The notes below the pieces were generated by a model that worked only from the letters and a program-made list of their open reading frames with translations, was not told the DNA's origin and did not search any database. Below are positions 14,164 to 21,545 of a stretch of 21,982 nucleotides of DNA, piece by piece. Source of the DNA: JBDKGD01 sp964513095 (GTDB lineage Bacteria > Patescibacteriota > Minisyncoccia > UBA6257 > 2-01-FULL-56-20); assembly GCA_964513095.1 (NCBI GenBank), contig CAZELH010000010.1, positions 1 to 21,982 of the forward strand, written 5' to 3'. Each line of letters begins with the position of its first letter. Positions within the stretch are counted from its first letter, which is position 1. A program made the position numbers and the translations under genes.

Positions 14164-16171
14164 CTTTTTCTTAGGTTTTTGTTTCTTTCTTTTTTATATC
14201 AGCACCCCGCACAGTGTGTCTGCTCATGCAACCCCGCTGTCATATTCCCTTGCCACCACAACAACAAGCACTTCTTTTTCCATTGTTTTTTCGGAACGAA
14301 TTGAACCGCAAAGCAGTGCTCTTGCTTTTGTAAACGCATCGGGCACTGTCTACAAAGCACAATCTTCGGTATCTTCCAATTTTTCAACACTCACCGCCTC
14401 CGTTCCTTCATCTTTTTCGCCGGTTCTGGGTAGCTGGTACGTGGTGTCTTATGATGATGGCCACTTTACCCGTGGAAACTATCCGTTTATCACTTCCAGT
14501 TCTCACGAAATGAACTCGGCGCCACTGATTGATCATTCTGTTTCTCTTTTGGAAGTGTTCTTTATTTTTATCGAACTGTTTGGGCAGGCGCTCCTGCTTG
14601 GTTTGTGCGCACTTGGTCTTTTTGTTTTCTTTTATCCAACTATTTATCTCAACCCGTCACCTCTTTTTTTGCGACTTATAAAATGGCTATTTTTGTCTTT
14701 TGGATTATCCATGGTCGGCGCCATCGCGCTTATCGGATACAAAGCATATCTTATTTCATCACCTGCCCACACCTCTTTTATCACCACTATTTTTTCTCTT
14801 AGCACTACTTATTCGGGATCTTTTGTGCTATATCGTATTGGCGCATATCTCTGTGGGATTCTTTTGATATTTTTCGCCACGCAACGAATCCGATACTCGT
14901 ATCTTTTCTTTTTTTGTGGATTTTTTACGTTTACCGCCATTGCGCTTCGTGCATTTTCCAGTCATGCTGTTGCTTCGGGATTTCTCCCTGCTGTATCGGG
15001 GATCATCATGACACTCCATCTGTTTTCCAAAGAACTCTGGATCGGCATGTGCGTCGTGAGCATTTCTTTCTTTTCTGATTTTTTTTCACGCATATCCCTC
15101 ACCGCGCAACAATATTTTTTACGATTTTTTAATATTGCTACCTTGTTTTCGCTTTTGATCGGTGGCGTCAGCGGTGCCTATGTTGTGTGGCTTGATGCCA
15201 AAAGTTTTGAAGCGTTTTTTACAACCGCGTGGGGAAGAGAGTGTCTCACGCTCCTCATCTTTGGAGGAATTTTTTTGATGGTGCGTCTTTTTAACATGCT
15301 TGTTGCTCCTCGTTGTTCGGCGCGATTCTTTTCTCCTCATCCAGATACCCATAAAAGCATCTTGGGAATTACCCTTCCACTAGAAGCGCTTGTTGGCGTT
15401 GCCATTCTTTTTTTCAGCTCTTCAATTATTATTACGAGCCCTCCGGTGCGAAGCCTGTCGGCACCTGTTTTTACTACCACCCCCCTTCGCATTGCTTCAT
15501 ATTCATTCAACCCATCATTTATTGAAATTACCGTCCCCACCGATACTGACGCCCTTACCGTAGAGGCCTCTCGCTTACAAAACGGCGAAAATACACTTCC
15601 TCTTACACCCGTACGCATTTCTGATACCGCTTTTCTTGTTTCGATTGCGCCACTCACCGCTTTTGATTTACTGGAACCATGGACCATTTCCACTACCGCT
15701 CATATCCCAAAGGCTTATGATATTCACGCGGAAACTTCCATTTTACTCTCCGCCCTCGCTACTCATCGTTTTTCTTTTTCTTTCACACTCGCACTCCTTG
15801 GTGTCGCTACCCTCATCATCCTCTTTTGTGTTTTTTTATTTCGCCATCTTCCTCGCCCCACTTCTTCCCGCTACTCTCTGACCCTCCATGAAGATTCTGC
15901 GTGGTTTTTTTGGTTGATTATTGTTGGTATTTTTATATTTGTTTTTTTGGGAAATCACGGAGGGCACAACGCGATCCTAACATCATCGTTCCAACGCACT
16001 TGCATGAACAATGGCTTTGTCTGGCAAGAAGCGGTTCCGTTTCAAGAAGGTATTCCTGATTCGTTTGGAGATATCGCGCTTGGGTGCAGTGGTACACACA
16101 ATGGCCATGTGTTTCATATCACAGATTTTTCTCGGTATCGCTATTTTATGTCTTCTGGCGCAATGATGTAA
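14135..16171 (+). CDS. CopC-CopD fusion copper-resistance protein
   Basis: This 678-residue protein has a signal peptide (1-30, ending SVSA) followed by a CopC domain. Mature H31 starts HATPLSYSL, and D108-x-H110 in DDGH supplies the other expected Cu(II) ligands. Residues about 135-440 are a CopD-like polytopic membrane domain with eight or so hydrophobic segments. A beta-rich periplasmic segment follows (about 440-540), then two more membrane segments and a soluble tail beginning NHGGHNA. CopC binds copper outside the membrane and CopD is thought to import it. I start at ATG 14135, not TTG 14117. It overlaps the upstream gene by 29 nt and the convergent methyltransferase by 31 nt. Confidence 0.85.
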   Translation: MSLKSVRFYSFFLGFCFFLFYISTPHSVSAHATPLSYSLATTTTSTSFSIVFSERIEPQSSALAFVNASGTVYKAQSSVSSNFSTLTASVPSSFSPVLGSWYVVSYDDGHFTRGNYPFITSSSHEMNSAPLIDHSVSLLEVFFIFIELFGQALLLGLCALGLFVFFYPTIYLNPSPLFLRLIKWLFLSFGLSMVGAIALIGYKAYLISSPAHTSFITTIFSLSTTYSGSFVLYRIGAYLCGILLIFFATQRIRYSYLFFFCGFFTFTAIALRAFSSHAVASGFLPAVSGIIMTLHLFSKELWIGMCVVSISFFSDFFSRISLTAQQYFLRFFNIATLFSLLIGGVSGAYVVWLDAKSFEAFFTTAWGRECLTLLIFGGIFLMVRLFNMLVAPRCSARFFSPHPDTHKSILGITLPLEALVGVAILFFSSSIIITSPPVRSLSAPVFTTTPLRIASYSFNPSFIEITVPTDTDALTVEASRLQNGENTLPLTPVRISDTAFLVSIAPLTAFDLLEPWTISTTAHIPKAYDIHAETSILLSALATHRFSFSFTLALLGVATLIILFCVFLFRHLPRPTSSRYSLTLHEDSAWFFWLIIVGIFIFVFLGNHGGHNAILTSSFQRTCMNNGFVWQEAVPFQEGIPDSFGDIALGCSGTHNGHVFHITDFSRYRYFMSSGAMM

Positions 16172-16707
16172 CTGTATAGTGTGTGCCGACCATGTGTGGT
16201 TTTGCGCACTTCATGTATCGCAGTGAATGGATAGTCTTGAATTACCAGTCTTGTATATGGGCGACACTCTTTTTTTATTTTTTCTTCTAATTTTTTTATC
16301 GGATCAGGCATTAAATATGCATAAATAATGGTGGCGTCACCAATTGGTTTTTCAAAAAAATCTTGCTTGTAAAATTGGGCGCGCGAACCTGATATCCACT
16401 TTCTTGCTACGCACATCACATACGGCCACAGCGCGGTCTCATATCCAACCACTTTCTTCGCACCCGCTTGTTCTGCTAAAAAAACCATTCGCCCGTCTCC
16501 GCACCCGAGATCATAAAACACGTCATTTTTTGAAATGACGCACATCATTAGCGCTTCTTTTGCCAGCCCATACGGCGTTGCGACAAATGGAACACCGTAC
16601 CCCTTTTTTCTCCCAAGGATATCGCTCACTGCGACAAAAATCAGCACACTGGCAAGAGTAAAGAAAAGGAGTGCTCCTATTCCATAGGCAAGTATTTGAA
16701 TAACCAT
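16141..16707 (-). CDS. TM-anchored FAM173/ATPSCKMT-like methyltransferase
   Basis: The 188-residue protein has one N-terminal membrane segment (residues about 5-29), then a class-I SAM-methyltransferase domain with motif I YDLGCGDGR (65-73) and acidic E90 at the end of strand 2 (VVGYE). The preceding PFVATPYGLAKEAL segment and the following ALWPYVMCVARKW recall the FAM173/ATPSC-KMT lysine methyltransferase family, whose human member methylates ATP-synthase subunit c. Membrane tethering would suit a membrane-protein substrate; the real substrate is unknown. ATG 16707 is chosen over ATG 16731 because TACAAT lies 9 nt before it. Its last 31 nt overlap the convergent CopC-CopD gene. Confidence 0.7.
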   Translation of the reverse strand: MVIQILAYGIGALLFFTLASVLIFVAVSDILGRKKGYGVPFVATPYGLAKEALMMCVISKNDVFYDLGCGDGRMVFLAEQAGAKKVVGYETALWPYVMCVARKWISGSRAQFYKQDFFEKPIGDATIIYAYLMPDPIKKLEEKIKKECRPYTRLVIQDYPFTAIHEVRKTTHGRHTLYSYIIAPEDIK

Positions 16708-16714
16708 GTGCTTT

Positions 16715-16751
16715 CTATTGTAGCGTCTCACCTATTCTCGCGCTACAATAG
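16715..16751. promoter_or_regulatory. Symmetric divergent promoter between methyltransferase and exonuclease
   Basis: CTATTGTAGCG (16715-16725) and CGCTACAATAG (16741-16751) are an 11-bp perfect inverted repeat with a 15-nt spacer. Each arm contains TACAAT in outward orientation: the minus one (16717-16722) 9 nt before ATG 16707, the plus one (16744-16749) 20 nt before ATG 16770. Confidence 0.6.
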
Positions 16752-16769
16752 AATTATTCATTTTTTATT

Positions 16770-17480
16770 ATGTCCACTATTATTTTTGATATCGAAACGA
16801 TTGGCGAAAATTTTGACGCGCTTGATGAAACAACACAGGAGATGCTTACGCGGTGGATCAAAAAAGATGCTGCCGATTCTGGTCAGTATGCCGCGGCACT
16901 TGATGATATAAAAAATGGACTCGGATTTTCACCCCTTACCGGACAAGTGGTGGCGATTGGCGTCCTTGACGGCGAACGAGATGCGGGAGCCGTGTACTAC
17001 CAGTCACCCGATGCGCCAGTAGAAGACTTTGAGGAAAACGGGATTAAGTTTAAATGTGGAAGCGAGAAGGAAGTGTTGGAATCGTTTTGGGCAGTGGCGG
17101 CAAAGGCAAAGGATTTTGTGAGTTTTAATGGACGAGCGTTTGACGTGCCGTTTTTAATGATTCGCTCCGCCATTCACCACATCCGACCGCCGAAAGACTT
17201 GATGTCGAATCGATATTTGAGCTCTCAAAAATTTGGCGCCACCCATATCGACTTGGCGGATTTATTAAGTTTTTATGGTGCCGTGCGAAGAAAAGGAAGT
17301 TTGCATTTATACAGCCGTGCATTTGGTATTGAAAGTCCAAAGGTTGGTGGGGTGACCGGCGATGATGTGACACAACTGTTTGCCGAAAAAAAATATCTCG
17401 ACATTGCGCGATACAACGTCCGAGATTTGTTTGCGACCCGATCGCTCTATAATTACTGGAAAGAGTATTTGCGATTTTAA
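16770..17480 (+). CDS. DEDDy-type 3'-5' exonuclease (PolB-like)
   Basis: The 236-residue protein has the RNase H-like exonuclease core of the predicted 3'-5' exonuclease family related to the DNA polymerase B proofreading domain. DIET holds D7 and E9, NGRAFDVPFL (120-129) holds D125, and YNVRDLF has Y215 and D219. The four acidic residues and the Tyr fit the DEDDy arrangement for two-metal cleavage of a DNA or RNA 3' end. No polymerase part is present, so it acts as a stand-alone nuclease. The leader is about 12 nt and has no Shine-Dalgarno. Confidence 0.85.
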   Translation: MSTIIFDIETIGENFDALDETTQEMLTRWIKKDAADSGQYAAALDDIKNGLGFSPLTGQVVAIGVLDGERDAGAVYYQSPDAPVEDFEENGIKFKCGSEKEVLESFWAVAAKAKDFVSFNGRAFDVPFLMIRSAIHHIRPPKDLMSNRYLSSQKFGATHIDLADLLSFYGAVRRKGSLHLYSRAFGIESPKVGGVTGDDVTQLFAEKKYLDIARYNVRDLFATRSLYNYWKEYLRF

Positions 17481-17519
17481 AAAAGAAATCCCCGAAACAC
17501 ATAAATCCGTGTTTCGGGG
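17481..17519 (-). terminator. Terminator of the minus-strand gene ending at 17529
   Basis: A perfect 11-bp stem CCCCGAAACAC 17490-17500 / GTGTTTCGGGG 17509-17519. The T-rich tail appears on the minus strand (17481-17489). On the plus strand the stem is followed by more G instead of T; the G run at 17516-17524 is nine long and may be miscounted by sequencing. Confidence 0.75.
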
Positions 17520-17528
17520 GGGGGTAAT

Positions 17529-18008
17529 TCATCCAACTGCACTGGCAAGATGAAACATCATCTCTGCCGCGGCAGTGATTTTGTTGGGGTCGGTACATGT
17601 TGTTCCAAACAACATGCCGTCTCTAATTTCTACATCCCTTCCATCTTCGCCTTTCATCCAACCATTATTGGCGACGCACGCCAACAACGTTTTTGTTTTT
17701 TTACAGAATTGAAGCACTTGAGCTTTTTCTGTTTCGACGATCTCTGGCGCATCAATCCAAAGCACCAGATAATAGTCGGCGAATTTTGCGGCGACCTGTC
17801 TCGTGGCGAAAAATTCTTTTTTTTCTTGATTGAATTCGAACACCGAAACAACCAAATTTGTTTTTATCGCCAAAGACTGTGTTTGAGTTTTGACCGGAAA
17901 ATGAAGTGCGCCAACCTTGATGTATGGCACCGGAAATTCATTCATCACGTTCAACCCATCGCTTTCACCGACCAACGTCAGTGTTACCGCCTTCATACGA
18001 ATGTTCAT
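17529..18008 (-). CDS. Hypothetical protein (159 aa)
   Basis: The protein is not recognised. It is soluble and starts MNIRMKAVTLTLVGESDG. It has several strand-like stretches (ALHFPVKTQTQ, LVVSVFEFN, DYYLVLWIDAPE, KTLLACVANNG) and ends with a helix. Four Cys are scattered without a metal-site pattern. AAGGAG lies 7 nt before ATG 18008. A TTGACA promoter is upstream at 18120-18125 (minus strand) and a terminator is at its end, so it is an independent gene. Confidence 0.65.
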   Translation of the reverse strand: MNIRMKAVTLTLVGESDGLNVMNEFPVPYIKVGALHFPVKTQTQSLAIKTNLVVSVFEFNQEKKEFFATRQVAAKFADYYLVLWIDAPEIVETEKAQVLQFCKKTKTLLACVANNGWMKGEDGRDVEIRDGMLFGTTCTDPNKITAAAEMMFHLASAVG

Positions 18009-18096
18009 ATTTTCACTCCTTGTTGCTTGGTATTTTGTTCCTTTTTGTAATTACCTGCTTTTTCATACAAAACAGGTACTCTTTGTGCTGGTTTGG

Positions 18097-18125
18097 ATAC
18101 TATCACTATTTGTTAAAAATGTCAA
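18097..18125 (-). promoter_or_regulatory. Promoter of the hypothetical gene at 17529-18008
   Basis: Minus-strand TTGACA 18120-18125, spacer 17, TAGTAT 18097-18102. A plus-strand TTGACA at 18132-18137 faces away from it 6 bp further on, forming TGTCAA-N6-TTGACA, but no fitting -10 follows that copy. Confidence 0.55.
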
Positions 18126-18164
18126 ATCTTATTGACAGTTCAAACGTCTTCACCACCTCCCCCG

Positions 18165-18193
18165 TTGCACCCATCTCATTCATCACCGATAAT
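18165..18193 (+). promoter_or_regulatory. Leaderless promoter of the FAD oxidase gene
   Basis: TTGCAC 18165-18170, spacer 17, GATAAT 18188-18193, then 8 nt to ATG 18202. Confidence 0.7.
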
Positions 18194-18201
18194 AGACGTA
18201 T

Positions 18202-19842
18202 ATGAGTACTTTAGCGGAAGAATTGCGTTCCATCCTCACTGGCGAGGTGGAAGATAGCGAAACGACTCTTGCCAATGCCTCTCGAGACGCCAGTATTTTC
18301 AAGGTTACCCCTCAAGTCGTCGTGTTCCCCCAAACCGTTGAGGATGTAAAAGCGCTCGTTACGTTTGTAACCTCTTCCCGAGACAAAAAGCTCTCTTTGA
18401 CCGCTCGTTCTGCCGGTACCGATATGAGTGGCGGACCATTGAATGATTCTATTATCGTTGATTTTACCCGTCATTTTTCTCACATGGGTGAGGTGGGAGC
18501 AGATTTTGCGACCACGGAACCGGGAGTTTTTTACCGCGACTTTGAAAAGGCAACACTGGAGCACGATCTTTTACTGCCATCGTATACCGCGTCGCGAGAA
18601 ATTTGTACGGTTGGCGGGATGGTGGCGAATAATTCTGGTGGTGAAAAATCGTTGCGCTATGGAAAAACAACGAGCTATGTTCGAAAACTTCGCGCTGTCC
18701 TTTCAGATGGCAATGAGTACGAATTTGGCGCATTAACCGCGACGGAACTGGAAGCAAAGAAAAAAATATCCGGATTTGAAGGTGCGCTGTATCGAAATAT
18801 GTACTCGCTGATTGAATCAAATTACGACCTCATTCAAGCGGCGCGACCAACCGTTCATAAGAATTCGGCAGGGTACGCGCTGTGGGATGTGTGGGACAAA
18901 AAAGCCGGAACGTTTGATTTGAGCAAAGTGATTGCTGGCGCGCAGGGAACCTTGTGTCTGAATACCCATATCACCTTTTCGCTTATTCATCCTAAAAAAC
19001 ATTCGAAACTTCTTGTTATCTTTTTGCATGATTTGGCACCACTCGCCAAAATCATTACCACGGTGTTGCGATACAATCCGGAAAGTTTTGAATCATATGA
19101 CGATCAAACCTTAAAGCTTGCGATTCGCTACTTCCCCAGCTTCCTTTCACTCCTTGGAGCCTCCAATATCTTTTCTTTGGGGTTACAATTTTTGCCAGAA
19201 CTCTGGATGACAGTGACAGGTGGGTTACCAAAACTCGTCCTGATGGCGGAATTTACCGGTGACAGCGAAGATGAAGTCGACACGGCGCTGATGGCAGCAC
19301 ACGCGGCACTTCTCCCCTTCCACTTAAAAACACGCGTTACCCGTAGCGAACAAGAAGCGAAAAAATACTGGACGATTCGCCGAGAAAGTTTTAACCTCTT
19401 GCGCCATAAAATAAAAGATAAACATACTGCCCCATTCATTGATGATATTTCGGTGTCCGCTGAAAAGTTGCCGGAATTTTTGCCGCGCCTCAACACCATT
19501 CTTTCGCAATACAAACTTACCTATACGATTGCGGGGCATATTGGCGATGGGAATTTCCATATTATTCCTTTAATGGATTTGGCGGATCCAAAAGAGCGCG
19601 ACATTATTTTTGAATTAGCTGAAAAAGTCTACAAACTTGTATTTGAGTTTAAGGGTTCTATTACCGGCGAACACAATGATGGCATCATTCGTAGCCCCTA
19701 TCTCCAACAACAGTACGGACCTATTATCTACAAATTATTCGGAGAGACGAAACGAATTTTTGATCCGACAGGAATTTTTAATCCTCGCAAAAAAATTGGG
19801 GCAACAATTGAGTACGCGCGGGATCATATAGAAGCGTTTTGA
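18202..19842 (+). CDS. FAD-dependent oxidase/dehydrogenase, GlcD/D-lactate-dehydrogenase type
   Basis: The 546-residue protein has an N-terminal FAD_binding_4 (PCMH) domain. PQTVEDVKALV precedes SAGTDMSGGPL (70-80) for the FAD pyrophosphate, with CTVGGMVANNSGG (135-147) as second FAD motif. The C-terminal FAD-oxidase_C domain has GHIGDGNFH (445-453), GEHNDGI (489-495) and the closing segment FDPTGIFNP. This family oxidises D-2-hydroxy acids such as glycolate or D-lactate and passes electrons to a quinone or other acceptor. No CCG/iron-sulfur partner is fused or adjacent, so it would act alone. No membrane segment is evident. It is monocistronic, with a strong leaderless promoter. Confidence 0.9.
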   Translation: MSTLAEELRSILTGEVEDSETTLANASRDASIFKVTPQVVVFPQTVEDVKALVTFVTSSRDKKLSLTARSAGTDMSGGPLNDSIIVDFTRHFSHMGEVGADFATTEPGVFYRDFEKATLEHDLLLPSYTASREICTVGGMVANNSGGEKSLRYGKTTSYVRKLRAVLSDGNEYEFGALTATELEAKKKISGFEGALYRNMYSLIESNYDLIQAARPTVHKNSAGYALWDVWDKKAGTFDLSKVIAGAQGTLCLNTHITFSLIHPKKHSKLLVIFLHDLAPLAKIITTVLRYNPESFESYDDQTLKLAIRYFPSFLSLLGASNIFSLGLQFLPELWMTVTGGLPKLVLMAEFTGDSEDEVDTALMAAHAALLPFHLKTRVTRSEQEAKKYWTIRRESFNLLRHKIKDKHTAPFIDDISVSAEKLPEFLPRLNTILSQYKLTYTIAGHIGDGNFHIIPLMDLADPKERDIIFELAEKVYKLVFEFKGSITGEHNDGIIRSPYLQQQYGPIIYKLFGETKRIFDPTGIFNPRKKIGATIEYARDHIEAF

Positions 19843-19897
19843 TCGTGAAACCTAAAACGTAGAGCGTAAATCGTATAATACAAAAATCAATCAACTT

Positions 19898-19982
19898 TGT
19901 CATTCCCGCGAAGGCGGGAATCTATTTTTATTAAACATTACTATAAAGAAAGACTTAGATTCCCGCCTTCGCGGGAATGACA
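19898..19982. repeat. Palindromic dRS3/REP-like repeat pair forming a 27-bp inverted repeat
   Basis: Two copies of ATTCCCGCGAAGGCGGGAAT (or its reverse complement) lie in opposite orientation. With flanks they form perfect 27-nt arms, 19898-19924 and 19956-19982, around a 31-nt loop. Each copy is itself a near-palindrome (ATTCCCGC / GCGGGAAT). The form ATTCCC-N8-GGGAAT equals the neisserial dRS3 pattern, and similar repeats are widespread as non-autonomous elements. No open reading frame lies inside. It could also form a very strong hairpin after the FAD oxidase gene. Confidence 0.85.
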
Positions 19983-20094
19983 GATGTGACGACTGGACGC
20001 GACGGATTAATGAATTAGGGGGTTGAAAAAACACTTCTAATTGATTTTCGCCTTGAATGCGTGCAGAAGATTTCACGATTTTTCGGATTAACAG

Positions 20095-20120
20095 AGATTC
20101 CTCGCCCAGCTCGGAATGAC
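20095..20120. repeat. Third, diverged copy of the REP-like repeat
   Basis: AGATTCCTCGCCCAGC then TCGGAATGAC (20095-20120) keeps the outer AGATTCC...GGAATGAC ends of the right-hand copy at 19957-19981 but has a different core. The match is at the ends and not in the middle, like repeats of the GAGATTCCTCG...CGGAATGAC type seen in many bacteria. Confidence 0.65.
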
Positions 20121-20215
20121 AAATAAAGACACAAAGTCATTTATTATTGGGGAGTTTCTCTATGCGAACATACCCCCCAAACGATTTCGGCTTTAGGGTT
20201 TATGTTTTACAATTC

Positions 20216-20244
20216 TTGTCTTTTTAGCGTTTTTATGAGATAGT
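20216..20244 (+). promoter_or_regulatory. Leaderless promoter of the cupredoxin gene
   Basis: TTGTCT 20216-20221, spacer 17, GATAGT 20239-20244, then 8 nt to ATG 20253. This spacing rejects the in-frame ATG-type start at 20247. Confidence 0.7.
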
Positions 20245-20252
20245 CATTGCAT

Positions 20253-21086
20253 ATGAAATCCGTTATTGGATGGGTCTCTCGAAACCGCCTTTTGGCTGGA
20301 CTGTGGGCGATCTTGCTCATTGCGGTTGGTATTACCCTCTTGCAACGTAGTATTCAAACCGCGGTATCACCCAGTGCCGTTACTGTGATTCCGGTAAGTC
20401 CAAGCGATTCTGCCACAGGAACACAAAAAGCTTCTTTAAACGATAATTCCACACAGGGATCGCCAACCCTCTCCGCTTCAACAGGAAAATCAAAAAATTC
20501 TACGTATTTTTTCATACGCCCCCTTCTCAATGATCAGTTGGTGATAAAAGAAGGATACGATATTGCATGGAGCAAGGCCCCCGGACGAGCCGGATACATA
20601 ACCCTCGCATCCGCTCTTGATAAAAAACCGGTTGGAGTTATTACTTCAAACACCGATGCGAATCAAACATTTTACCGATGGGATGGCCACTATGTATTTG
20701 TGGGCAGATATAGTCCTGTACGAAAAGAAGTTACATCGGGTTCTTACTTTTTAACATTTATCCCCGATGGTCCCGGCGCTCCTTCTTTTTCTAGCAGTCC
20801 ATTCCAGTTGGTGTACGCGGATCAAATCGCCTACTCGACCCATACCGTTACGATTGAAAAAAATCTTTTTAGTCCTGCGACACTTTCTGTAAAACGGGGC
20901 GACACGATCGTCTTTACCAACAAAGACAGCCTTGGCCATACGCTTGGTTCCAGCCACCTTGGTCAAACATATGTTGCACCTGATGCAAATTTCACCGTCA
21001 ACACCGGACTTATTTCAACGGTTTCAGAAGTAAAGTTTTATGATCCCAATTATTCGGCAATGAATTTCGTACTCACGATTCGATAG
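20253..21086 (+). CDS. Membrane-anchored protein with Ig-like domain and degenerate cupredoxin domain
   Basis: The 277-residue protein has a signal anchor (about 12-30), a Ser/Thr-rich linker (35-83) and a first beta domain (about 84-188) with the VIKEGYDIAWS motif of Ser-Thr-rich/Kre9-like Ig modules. The second domain is a cupredoxin (about 196-277): VTIEKNLFSPATLSVKRGDTIVFTNKDSLGHT. H229 of GHT is at the first copper-ligand position. The second ligand loop reads FYDPNYSAM, where blue-copper proteins have Y-x-C-x2-H-x2-M. Thus C is D264, H is Y267, and only M270 remains. Classical type-1 copper is not expected. The protein probably faces the outside and is monocistronic. Confidence 0.7.
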   Translation: MKSVIGWVSRNRLLAGLWAILLIAVGITLLQRSIQTAVSPSAVTVIPVSPSDSATGTQKASLNDNSTQGSPTLSASTGKSKNSTYFFIRPLLNDQLVIKEGYDIAWSKAPGRAGYITLASALDKKPVGVITSNTDANQTFYRWDGHYVFVGRYSPVRKEVTSGSYFLTFIPDGPGAPSFSSSPFQLVYADQIAYSTHTVTIEKNLFSPATLSVKRGDTIVFTNKDSLGHTLGSSHLGQTYVAPDANFTVNTGLISTVSEVKFYDPNYSAMNFVLTIR

Positions 21087-21118
21087 TTTTTTCATCCCTA
21101 AAAATTTGGTAAAAAAAT

Positions 21119-21147
21119 GCGTACGAGATTTTTCTCGTACGCGTATT
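21119..21147. terminator. Bidirectional terminator
   Basis: A perfect 10-bp stem GCGTACGAGA 21119-21128 / TCTCGTACGC 21133-21142 with T residues to the right and seven A residues (21111-21117) to the left. It serves the convergent genes ending at 21086 and 21161. Confidence 0.85.
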
Positions 21148-21160
21148 TTTGTTGTGTCAC

Positions 21161-21439
21161 TCAGGGTTTTTTCTGTTGTGCAGCTTGTTGCTGTGCCTTG
21201 GATTTCTTTATCGCATCAGCTTTGGCTGACTTGAATGTTGGCAATTTTGGCAAACCCTTACCACCATCTTTTGTCGTTTCAGCTTGTCTGAGCAATTCTT
21301 CGCGTTGCCTATATGCTTCATCAAGCACATCGGGCACTTTGCCACAACCACCACATTTCCAATCAGTTACTACTTTTGGCTTGCGATCCTTATGCTCCTT
21401 CTTGTTATCACAAATTATTTCATCATTTGCGATAGGCAT
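21161..21439 (-). CDS. Small CGGCGK-containing protein (92 aa)
   Basis: Function unknown. The N-terminal part is charged, WKCGGCGKVPD (27-37) holds a single C-x2-C knuckle, and the rest is a charged, Lys/Gln/Ala-rich C-terminal tail (KADAIKKSKAQQQAAQQKKP). With an additional Cys at residue 10 it might bind zinc. AAAGGAG lies 10 nt before ATG 21439. It has a TTGACC promoter and a terminator of its own. Confidence 0.6.
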   Translation of the reverse strand: MPIANDEIICDNKKEHKDRKPKVVTDWKCGGCGKVPDVLDEAYRQREELLRQAETTKDGGKGLPKLPTFKSAKADAIKKSKAQQQAAQQKKP

Positions 21440-21481
21440 AAAACGAATTCTCCTTTCAAAAAATGAGCCTTTTCTATACCC

Positions 21482-21509
21482 ATATTACAACTTTTTCACC
21501 GCGGGTCAA
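21482..21509 (-). promoter_or_regulatory. Promoter of the CGGCGK gene
   Basis: Minus-strand TTGACC 21504-21509, spacer 16, TAATAT 21482-21487. Confidence 0.45.
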
Positions 21510-21545
21510 CACTCTCGCTCTACCTCGCACGTCTTTCATTGCCTG

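Larger units (their letters stand above)
19843..20215. other. Long non-coding interval carrying the repeats
   Basis: No plausible gene is seen between the FAD oxidase stop and the promoter at 20216. Besides the three repeats, the sequence is AT-rich and unremarkable; short GTAAA/ACGTA-like words near 19855-19880 look like decayed repeat remains. Confidence 0.6.

Noticed and set aside
16770..17480. DNA polymerase B for the exonuclease gene
   Set aside because: Only the exonuclease domain is present; no polymerase motifs and 236 residues is too short.
17550..18050. 166-codon plus-strand frame opposite the hypothetical gene
   Set aside because: It has no ribosome site or promoter; the minus-strand gene has AAGGAG, TTGACA and a terminator.
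18053..18077. ACCTG...CAGGT inverted repeat in the leader of the hypothetical gene
   Set aside because: Only five base pairs with a 15-nt loop; too weak to call a riboswitch or operator.
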